From a virus: a stretch of DNA of 29,865 nucleotides. Below are positions 16,265 through 21,744 of the stretch, piece by piece (position 1 is the stretch's first letter; the number at the start of each line of letters is the position of its first letter). The notes beneath the pieces were generated by a model. That model searched no databases and had not been told where the DNA came from. It was given only the letters and a program-made list of their open reading frames with translations. The position numbers and the translations under genes were made by a program. The stretch is taken from the IMG/VR virus record IMGVR_UViG_3300032006_000056, positions 1 through 29,865 of that record, one strand, 5' to 3'.

Positions 16265-17173
16265 TTAAGCCCCAGGTGAACCAAAAATGCCGCGTGGATC
16301 AGACCAGCCAAACGCATAACGTTCACGAGCCTTGTACCGCACATTTCCAGTGTCAAAATCACCTTCCATGGATGTCCTGACAGCAGTTCTATTGAACCCC
16401 TTCAGGCCGTTGGGTGCGTCGGTTATAATAAACCACGCATCCGTATCCGTGAGGAAGTGATTAACGGCATACCCTTGAGGAATCATTCCCATGTTCCTGA
16501 CAGCATTGACATCATTGTCTGCGCTACCAGGTCGTAGAGTTGATTCGAGCAAACGGTCAGCCGTAAACTGAAGCTCCTTCGGAACGATCAGTTTCTGCCC
16601 TTTGACAGCCACTTTCAGTCCGCGCTCATCAACAAAACCAGCAATGTCAATAAGAGCCTGCTCAAGGCTGGTCTCATTGAGGTCTGCTGCTGTTGAAAGC
16701 TCATTACGGAAAGTATTGCCGCTTACCAAAGTGTGCGCGGTGGAACAGAGTTCCAAACCATCACCACCAGTGTACGAGCTATCAAAAGCGTTATTAAGAA
16801 CCGAAGCGGCCTTAACTTGCTTTGTCTGGCTCATACTACGAGCAAGCGCCTTTGTGTACCGACCCGCAAGTCGGTCATAAAGGTTGTCCTCTATAGCTTC
16901 TTCCGTGATGGAGAAAGCCAAGGCAATTGTTTCCATGGTGTAACGAGCCGTGTACGCTTCCTGCGCGTCGTCAAACGACACCGCAGTCCCTTCAGATTTG
17001 GTAGGTGCCGAACCGAAGCCGGACAGCATCACCTCTTCTTCAAAGGCACGATCAGAACTTTCCATCGAAAAGATCTCTTCGTGTTCACGGTCATATTGGT
17101 CGTACTCCAAACCGAACAGTGCGTTCAGGCCGGGTTCCAACTCTTTAACAAGCTGCGCTCTACTAATAGCCAT
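16265..17173 (-). CDS. Major capsid protein
   Basis: 302 aa, no signal or membrane segment. It begins MAISRAQLVKELEPGLNALF, followed by an acidic E-loop-like region (EYDQYDREHEEIF) and TMETIALAFSITEEAIEDNL. The middle has GLKVAVKGQKLIVPKELQFT, and the C-terminal part NHFLTDTDAWFIITDAPNGL ends with the YKARERYAFGW and DPRGIFG segments typical of HK97-fold capsid proteins of marine short-tailed phages. It follows scaffold and an accessory gene and precedes a strong terminator, as a highly made capsid gene would. It has no visible N-terminal delta domain, in keeping with a separate scaffold. Confidence 0.88.
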   Translation of the reverse strand: MAISRAQLVKELEPGLNALFGLEYDQYDREHEEIFSMESSDRAFEEEVMLSGFGSAPTKSEGTAVSFDDAQEAYTARYTMETIALAFSITEEAIEDNLYDRLAGRYTKALARSMSQTKQVKAASVLNNAFDSSYTGGDGLELCSTAHTLVSGNTFRNELSTAADLNETSLEQALIDIAGFVDERGLKVAVKGQKLIVPKELQFTADRLLESTLRPGSADNDVNAVRNMGMIPQGYAVNHFLTDTDAWFIITDAPNGLKGFNRTAVRTSMEGDFDTGNVRYKARERYAFGWSDPRGIFGSPGA

Positions 17174-17185
17174 TTTAAACCCCTC

Positions 17186-17830
17186 CTATACGCCAGTGGT
17201 TGAAGGTGTACCAGCCGCAATAGCACCGTTATTACTATTGAAGTGGTTATTCAACCTGACAATTGCACCAATCCCCGCTGCCGAAAAATCTTCGTTCAAC
17301 GAGTCTTCGAGCCAACCCATTATCCTGAATTGCAGGGCCGCTGTGGTAGCAATCGTGCTGATTGCCAAACGACCATACGATACACCAGTGGTGTCAGAAC
17401 CAGTGATAAGGGTTGATCCGTTAGCGTTAGCAAAGACTGCGGCACGAGCCGTAGCTTTACTTGTCCACGATGCGTCCGTTGAAATCACATACAACTGCAT
17501 AGGATCATCGTTGACATACGCTTTGACTGGATGGTTACTATCTGCCCCAGATCCGGGCCAGTAATTACTCCACGTTGGTTTTCCAGTGCTACTCGCTACA
17601 TACTCGCAACCTTGAAAGACACCCAAAAAGCCAACTGTTCCACCAGCAGCCGCCCCTGGGGCGTCAATATAACCAGTGGAAAGAGGAATCACGGGTTCGC
17701 CGTGATAAATCTTGTTGGTGTTGCCATTCGCAATCTCGTACATCGAGTAGTTGGACATACCTGTGGAATTTGATGCACCGCCTTGTTTACTAAGAGGGCG
17801 CAAACCAAAGCTTCCATTGGTATTAGCCAT
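17186..17830 (-). CDS. Head-associated structural protein preceding the capsid gene
   Basis: 214 aa from the ATG at 17830; the AAGGAG site is 8 nt before it, whereas an ATG two codons upstream is only 2 nt from the site. Sequence: NGSFGLRPLSKQGGASNSTG, then YEIANGNTNKIYHGEPVI, a Gly/Ala-rich turn (GYIDAPGAAAGGTVGFLGVF) and DPMQLYVISTDASWT. This order is typical of a conserved marine phage protein encoded directly before the capsid protein. It is probably a decoration or capsid-stabilising protein. No enzymatic motif is visible. Confidence 0.75.
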   Translation of the reverse strand: MANTNGSFGLRPLSKQGGASNSTGMSNYSMYEIANGNTNKIYHGEPVIPLSTGYIDAPGAAAGGTVGFLGVFQGCEYVASSTGKPTWSNYWPGSGADSNHPVKAYVNDDPMQLYVISTDASWTSKATARAAVFANANGSTLITGSDTTGVSYGRLAISTIATTAALQFRIMGWLEDSLNEDFSAAGIGAIVRLNNHFNSNNGAIAAGTPSTTGV

Positions 17831-17872
17831 GTTCATTGCTCCTTAAAGCAAAAGGTTTTAAAACAGTAAGCC

Positions 17873-18340
17873 CTAATCCTTAGGACCCCCGAATGTAACA
17901 CGCGACTGACGCTCAGGTTTCTGAATCGCCATCGAATGATGCTGGTTTTCTTTGAACAGGTCATTGTCAACAGCTTGCATAGCATCCGAACTCATTTGCT
18001 CAAAGTATGCCTTCCGTTCTTCAACAATCTCTGTTGGTATTCGAGCCAGCAACAGTCCTCCAACGCCAAATACACCTTCGTGTCGGCCACCTTCAATGGT
18101 CGGTGCTTCAAAATCGGGGAACTCATCTTTCCGAACCAACTCCCAGCCCTCCCGAAGGCGAGCAGAGATATTTTTCCGGTCATCAAAGCCCCGAACTTCA
18201 GCACGAATCCACCTATGGGTGTAGCCTGCCGGTGCGGGAGGTGCGTCCAAAAGGGACGGTGGGCTCCAAGGCTTTCGAGCAGCTTTATTTGCTCGTGTCT
18301 TGGAAGCGCGAGGAGTTCGATCAATTGTCTCTTCAGTCAT
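17873..18340 (-). CDS. Conserved phage protein between scaffold and capsid
   Basis: 155 aa. A basic N-terminus (ASKTRANKAARKPWSPP) is followed by HRWIRAEVRGFDDRKNISAR, EGWELVRKDEFPDFEAPT and GVFGVGGLLLARIPTEIVEE. The C-terminus is RQSRVTFGGPKD. I have seen this pattern between scaffold and capsid genes of marine phages, and it is probably a head-assembly or portal-proximal protein. It follows the scaffold stop by 9 nt with an AGGAAAG ribosome site. Confidence 0.72.
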   Translation of the reverse strand: MTEETIDRTPRASKTRANKAARKPWSPPSLLDAPPAPAGYTHRWIRAEVRGFDDRKNISARLREGWELVRKDEFPDFEAPTIEGGRHEGVFGVGGLLLARIPTEIVEERKAYFEQMSSDAMQAVDNDLFKENQHHSMAIQKPERQSRVTFGGPKD

Positions 18341-18349
18341 TTGTCTTTC

Positions 18350-19237
18350 CTAGCGTTTGTATTTCGCGTACTCATCAAGAGGCACCCCAAGCTTCCCTGC
18401 AATTGCCACTTCACTTGGAGATAGTCTTACAGTTTTGCGCCCAGAACCACTGGAGCGGGTAGCAGAAGCCACGGCCTGTTGAGGGCGGCGGGTTTCTGAA
18501 GCGGAAGAAAAGTCTTCCCCATTAAATTTATGGGGAAAAGCCTCCCGCATTCTTTTGTCTACTTCATCGTAATACTCAGGAGTGTTGGTGTCAAAACTTT
18601 CTTCTTCCACCAGTTTCTTGTGAATTCCAAAGGCCGCAAAGGTCATGGCCTCATCTTCCCCAAACCACTCGTTTTTTGACGCCCATTCCTCTGCTTTAGG
18701 GTCTGGACGAACTGGAGCCTGCGCGGGAACACCTTGTTGGGCCTGCTGCTGGGCCTGTTGCTGCTGCGCTTGTACATAAGCCGCCGATTGGGCTTGCTGT
18801 AGTTTAGCTGCCTTTACGCGCTCTTCTTCAATCGCCAACTGAGCCATTTTCTTGTTTAGCTCGACTTGAGCCGCTGTGTCACTGGTCGCAATGGCTGTTT
18901 CCATGTCCCTTTGCAACGCTTCTGTCTGGGTGTTTACGCGGTCTTCGTATTCCGCAACATAACCCTTGTCCAGACTGTCCACACGGCTTTTAAGTTGCTG
19001 GTTTTCCGCTTGTATTTTGCGGGCGTATTCAATAGCGGCTTCTTGCTGACGTTCCGCCTCCCGCGCCTTTTTAGTTAAGCGGTCAATACGTTTTTTAACC
19101 TTTTTACTATAGTCTTCATGCTCTGTTTCAACGTTAACCTCCTGATTTTCAGGAGCCGCTATTGGAGCGTCTACGTTTACAGCGATGTCTTGACCTTCAG
19201 AAGGAAGATCAACGGTGGCCTCTTCTTGTTCAGGCAT
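18350..19237 (-). CDS. Capsid scaffolding protein
   Basis: 295 aa, highly charged and helical. An acidic N-terminus (1-42) leads to a long coiled coil (about 43-160, KKVKKRIDRLTKKAREAERQ and onwards), then a Gln/Ala-rich linker (155-172). A C-terminal part follows with EEWASKNEWFGEDEAMTFAA, YYDEVDKRMREAFPHKF and LSPSEVAIAGKLGVPLDEYA. This organisation (coiled coil, linker, basic C-terminal capsid-binding end) is standard for phage scaffold proteins, and the last motif is one I associate with marine phage scaffolds. It lies between GroES and the capsid genes. Scaffold is expected to leave the prohead on maturation. Confidence 0.82.
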   Translation of the reverse strand: MPEQEEATVDLPSEGQDIAVNVDAPIAAPENQEVNVETEHEDYSKKVKKRIDRLTKKAREAERQQEAAIEYARKIQAENQQLKSRVDSLDKGYVAEYEDRVNTQTEALQRDMETAIATSDTAAQVELNKKMAQLAIEEERVKAAKLQQAQSAAYVQAQQQQAQQQAQQGVPAQAPVRPDPKAEEWASKNEWFGEDEAMTFAAFGIHKKLVEEESFDTNTPEYYDEVDKRMREAFPHKFNGEDFSSASETRRPQQAVASATRSSGSGRKTVRLSPSEVAIAGKLGVPLDEYAKYKR

Positions 19238-19252
19238 GGTGTTTTCTCCATG

Positions 19253-19702
19253 TTAAAAATGCAGGATGTCTTCGGGCTCCTGTATAACCGCGATAACCTC
19301 ATCATCGTTTAGTACGCGGACCTCGCCCCCGTCTATCTTAAAACGAGCCCCCGCATAGCGACCAAAAATAACCCAGTCTTTTTCATTACACCACGGACCT
19401 TCTGGGAACTTCTCCGTGTCTTTGTATGCAAGCGGCCCTGCTTTTAGTACATAACCGCAAACCGTGGCTACCGATTCCCGGTCAATTACCGCGTCAGGAA
19501 TAATGACGCCGCTTTCCGTCTTACCTTTCCCTCTGTAAGGAAGAATAAGAAGACGCCACCCTGTGGGTTTGGGTAATCTCGTTAGAGAATCGGCATCAAG
19601 TCGCTCAGGGTCAAGAATTCTTTCGTCAGGCGTTACATACGCCTCTTCAACAGAAACTGAATTTTCTTCTGTACCTTCTTCAGGATCAGATTTATCAATC
19701 AT
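19253..19702 (-). CDS. GroES-like co-chaperonin
   Basis: 149 aa. Residues 44-149 have the GroES/Cpn10 order: PTGWRLLILPYRGKGKTESG, the mobile loop around SGVIIPD (64-70), then VCGYVLKAGPLAYKD, KDWVIFGRYAGARFKIDGGE and LNDDEVIAVI. Residues 1-43 are an acidic extension absent from the usual ~95-aa bacterial protein. No GroEL gene is visible, so it would cap the host GroEL, as T4 gp31 does for capsid folding. Placement directly before scaffold and capsid agrees with that role. The start overlaps the previous stop (TAATG). This is a functional analogue of T4 gp31, and host-range effects are possible. Confidence 0.85.
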   Translation of the reverse strand: MIDKSDPEEGTEENSVSVEEAYVTPDERILDPERLDADSLTRLPKPTGWRLLILPYRGKGKTESGVIIPDAVIDRESVATVCGYVLKAGPLAYKDTEKFPEGPWCNEKDWVIFGRYAGARFKIDGGEVRVLNDDEVIAVIQEPEDILHF

Positions 19703-19887
19703 TAGTCCGCCTTTTCCAAGATTTCTCTTAATTCCTCTCCTATATACTCTAAAGATTCAATGTTGCCAACCAGTTGTCGGTATTCCTCTATGTCTTTTAG
19801 AGTGCCGTTCATCATCATTTTGGCGATGCGCTCTCTTCTTTCGTCAATTGACGACAAAAGGTGCTGTGCCAGAAGTATTCCATCCAT
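19702..19887 (-). CDS. Small helical hypothetical protein
   Basis: 61 aa, one or two helices: GILLAQHLLSSIDERRERIA, then KDIEEYRQLVGNIESLEYIG and EELREILEKAD. No membrane segment. Both ends are coupled to neighbours (1-nt gap to the holin stop, TAATG with GroES). Short helical proteins of this kind are common in marine phage late operons. The function is unknown. Confidence 0.75.
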   Translation of the reverse strand: MDGILLAQHLLSSIDERRERIAKMMMNGTLKDIEEYRQLVGNIESLEYIGEELREILEKAD

Positions 19888-19888
19888 T

Positions 19889-20362
19889 TTATTTAGTCCC
19901 TGAGATATGCGCTCGTGCTTTGCTCATAGCTCTGTTTCCAAACCAAAAAGCAATAATCGCACTAAAAATAGCCTGTGTTTCAGGGTCCCAGATAGCCAGC
20001 ATTCCTGTACTCAATGCCGACCCCTCTGTATTTACCATGACGTATAACGTGACCCCTTTAATCGTACAGAAGAGTAAAAAGAAGGCGTAAGTAAGGACAG
20101 GGCGCACAGAACCCCGAAGACTGTTGACAAATCCTCCAGCGACAATCCCAGAATCGTGGGCATACAGTCCTTTCGTTTCTTCTATTTCTGCTTGGGCGTC
20201 CAGTTCAGCTATTTTAAGCGTCGATAACTGCTCGGCGTACTTGGCTTTTGCCTGAAGCATCGCGAGTTCTTGTTTATTGGCTTGTTTTTGTTTGAAGTAG
20301 CCGAGTATTTCGGGAACGATAGAAGTACCAAAGCCGAGTAAAGTCCCTAACAAGCTAACCAT
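19889..20362 (-). CDS. Holin-like protein, 3-TM GTA holin type
   Basis: 157 aa from the ATG at 20362, one base after the stop of the EF-hand gene. A GTG start five codons upstream (20377) is possible. It has an N-terminal hydrophobic segment (about 3-25), a charged helical middle (QAKAKYAEQLSTLKIAELDA), and two C-terminal membrane segments: SVRPVLTYAFFLLFCTIKG and QAIFSAIIAFWFGNRAM. This architecture, with the RPVLTY and FWFGNR motifs, matches the three-TM holin of gene transfer agents (Pfam GTA_holin_3TM). It likely makes the lethal hole for virion release. No endolysin is next to it. Confidence 0.75.
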   Translation of the reverse strand: MVSLLGTLLGFGTSIVPEILGYFKQKQANKQELAMLQAKAKYAEQLSTLKIAELDAQAEIEETKGLYAHDSGIVAGGFVNSLRGSVRPVLTYAFFLLFCTIKGVTLYVMVNTEGSALSTGMLAIWDPETQAIFSAIIAFWFGNRAMSKARAHISGTK

Positions 20363-20363
20363 T

Positions 20364-20741
20364 TTATCGTTTAGCACTCATATAAGCAGTCATTCCCATA
20401 TAGGCACCTACAATACCAGACATTCCTATATAAAAAAGGCCGAAAAGGTCTGCTAAGACCTCAATCCGGCTATCTGGGAAAATAGGCAGGAAAACAAGCC
20501 CCGTAAAAAGCAGCATTCCTATAAGAGAAAGCCACGCCATGTTTTTTTGCGCGTCTGCTTTTTCTTCTTGGGTTTCCGCTTCCTGTATAGCCTTTTTAGC
20601 GGCCAACTCTTTGTCGCTAACCACTCCGTCGCCGTCTATATCGTATTCTTCGTAAGCACTGTCTTTTTGCAGGTTCTTTTTGCCACGAGCCGAAGCTGAC
20701 TTCGTGCTTGTTTTTGGACGTATCCTTGGGCGAACCGCCAT
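20364..20741 (-). CDS. EF-hand plus two-TM small membrane protein
   Basis: 125 aa. A very basic N-terminus (1-25) is followed by a canonical EF-hand loop at residues 34-45 (DIDGDGVVSDKE: Asp 34, 36, 38; Glu 45 at position 12), a charged helix, and two membrane segments (about 70-88, LIGMLLFTGLVFLPIF; about 95-118, LFGLFYIGMSGIVGAYMGM). The loop has the full set of Ca-binding positions. Single EF-hands of this type also occur in dockerin-like domains. Ca-controlled membrane function is inference. It overlaps the stop of the PqqA-like gene as TAATG. Confidence 0.78.
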   Translation of the reverse strand: MAVRPRIRPKTSTKSASARGKKNLQKDSAYEEYDIDGDGVVSDKELAAKKAIQEAETQEEKADAQKNMAWLSLIGMLLFTGLVFLPIFPDSRIEVLADLFGLFYIGMSGIVGAYMGMTAYMSAKR

Positions 20742-20824
20742 TAAAACAACGGCTCCTCGTCGGGTGCGTAGGCACTGATCTCACAACTCAGGTTAATAAT
20801 GCGTAGTGTTGGTTTCTCGTACAT
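20741..20824 (-). CDS. PqqA-like precursor peptide
   Basis: 27 aa, found by hand. The product begins MYEKPTLRII, has Cys14-Glu15-Ile-Ser-Ala-Tyr19, and ends in the acidic PDEEPLF. PqqA peptides are 22-29 aa with Trp/Lys-Pro near the start and a Glu-x3-Tyr core that PqqE (radical SAM, with PqqD) joins through a carbon bond to make PQQ. Here Glu15 and Tyr19 have the exact spacing, and the KP and the acidic tail ending in Phe resemble alphaproteobacterial PqqA. The SD sequence GGAG is 5 nt before the ATG; the start is 2 nt after the upstream stop and its own stop overlaps the next ATG. No PqqB-E gene is present, so host enzymes would be needed. Confidence 0.68.
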   Translation of the reverse strand: MYEKPTLRIINLSCEISAYAPDEEPLF

Positions 20825-20826
20825 AG

Positions 20827-21234
20827 TTACTCCACACGGTTCCTAAGAACCTGCTCTTTCAAGTTATCTATCTCCATCTCCATCTTACGCGCATCCTCAC
20901 GCAAACGGTCGATATTTATTGTATTGTGCCGACCTGTCTCTAGCTCCACCGCCATCTTCTCTACCTGCTTCGTCAGGTGATTGATGAGCATAAACTGCTC
21001 CGAGTCATCAGGTAAGGCACCTAGCTCACCCAACGGCCAGCGGATACGGAAGTCTGTGTTCTTCTCCAGGTCTTTCTCAATCAGCTTAAAGTTCGTCTCA
21101 ATCGCGTTTAGCCGTTCTTGTATCCCGAAAAACGCCCAAACCCCCACAGCTACAGCCATAACGACTGAAATTAAGTTCTTCAAGCTCAGATCTACAGAAC
21201 TGCTGTCCCGTACTCGAATCGAGTCTTCGGGCAT
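20827..21234 (-). CDS. Membrane-anchored coiled-coil protein (holin/spanin-like)
   Basis: 135 aa. A short charged N-terminus (1-18) precedes one membrane segment (about 19-38, LISVVMAVAVGVWAFFGIQE). A long charged coil runs to the C-terminus, with KLIEKDLEKNTDF, SEQFMLINHLTKQVEKMAVE and DNLKEQVLRNRVE. The layout suits an i-spanin or a holin-associated protein with a periplasmic coil. I also recall similar proteins near holins of marine phages. The stop is 2 nt before the PqqA-like start. Alternative: a virion-associated membrane protein. Confidence 0.72.
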   Translation of the reverse strand: MPEDSIRVRDSSSVDLSLKNLISVVMAVAVGVWAFFGIQERLNAIETNFKLIEKDLEKNTDFRIRWPLGELGALPDDSEQFMLINHLTKQVEKMAVELETGRHNTINIDRLREDARKMEMEIDNLKEQVLRNRVE

Positions 21235-21245
21235 CGTCGTCCTCT

Positions 21246-21374
21246 TTACGGCAAAAAGCGAAGGAAAAAGAAAAGGACTGACTCTTTTACATCATCAACA
21301 TATACAACTGCACAACCCGCCAAGACCATTCCGGCTACCGCAACGCTTTTTAATACCCTTGTGTCTTTCAACAC
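21246..21374 (-). CDS. Small lipobox-containing membrane protein, GTG start
   Basis: 42 aa, found by hand. A GTG at 21374 is preceded by AAGAAG 7 nt upstream; no in-frame ATG is nearby. The product has a basic N-terminus (MLKDTRVLKS), a short hydrophobic stretch and LAGC (Cys21), as in a lipoprotein signal. The rest is short and hydrophobic (VLFFFLRFLP). If lipidated it could be an outer-membrane spanin (Rz1-like), but such proteins are usually Pro-rich. The gene sits next to the coiled-coil membrane gene, as in an Rz/Rz1 pair. The start choice and function are tentative. Confidence 0.45.
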   Translation of the reverse strand: MLKDTRVLKSVAVAGMVLAGCAVVYVDDVKESVLFFFLRFLP

Positions 21375-21392
21375 ATTGTTTCTTCTTAAAAA

Positions 21393-21551
21393 TTAAGAAC
21401 CAAAGTCTTTACGAAGGAGACCTACAACATTTGCCGCGATGCCTACCATAAGCATCAAAGGCAGTCCCATAAGGACGCCTACGCCGATAACAATGCTGCC
21501 TGTAGCCGCCCAAGAAGACGGTTCTTTAATGCGATCTTTTATCCAATCCAT
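21393..21551 (-). CDS. Small one-to-two-TM membrane protein
   Basis: 52 aa, found by hand. It begins MDWIKDRIKEPSSWAATGSI, then a long hydrophobic stretch (about 18-46, VIGVGVLMGLPLMLMVGIAA) and a basic tail (LLRKDFGS). The SD AGGAG is 6 nt before the ATG. The start MDWIKDR with PSSWAA is one I associate with small holin-like proteins of phages. It lies between the 56-aa gene and the lipobox gene. A pinholin or accessory holin role is possible. Confidence 0.7.
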   Translation of the reverse strand: MDWIKDRIKEPSSWAATGSIVIGVGVLMGLPLMLMVGIAANVVGLLRKDFGS

Positions 21552-21560
21552 CTTTATCTC

Positions 21561-21731
21561 CTAACGGTTGGCGTACTTACCGCCCCGTATCGCCTCGCCC
21601 ATACCCTTACAAGTACCCCGGACTACCTTGGCTTTTGCCACGTTAGGGGTCTTCTCCTCTTTCGGAGCATTGTAAGGAACAAAGCCTTGGTCTTTAACCT
21701 CTATCCCTTTGCGAACTCTTCCTACATCCAT
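21561..21731 (-). CDS. Small basic hypothetical protein after the portal gene
   Basis: 56 aa, found by hand. Product: MDVGRVRKGIEVKDQGFVPY, a basic middle (APKEEKTPNVAKAKVVRG) and GTCKGMGEAIRGGKYANR. No membrane segment. SD AGGAG lies 6 nt before the ATG, 13 nt after the portal stop. The C-terminal GxxKGMGxAxRGGKY pattern is one I have seen in short proteins of marine phages. The function is unknown. Confidence 0.78.
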   Translation of the reverse strand: MDVGRVRKGIEVKDQGFVPYNAPKEEKTPNVAKAKVVRGTCKGMGEAIRGGKYANR

Positions 21732-21744
21732 AACTTTCTCCTAG

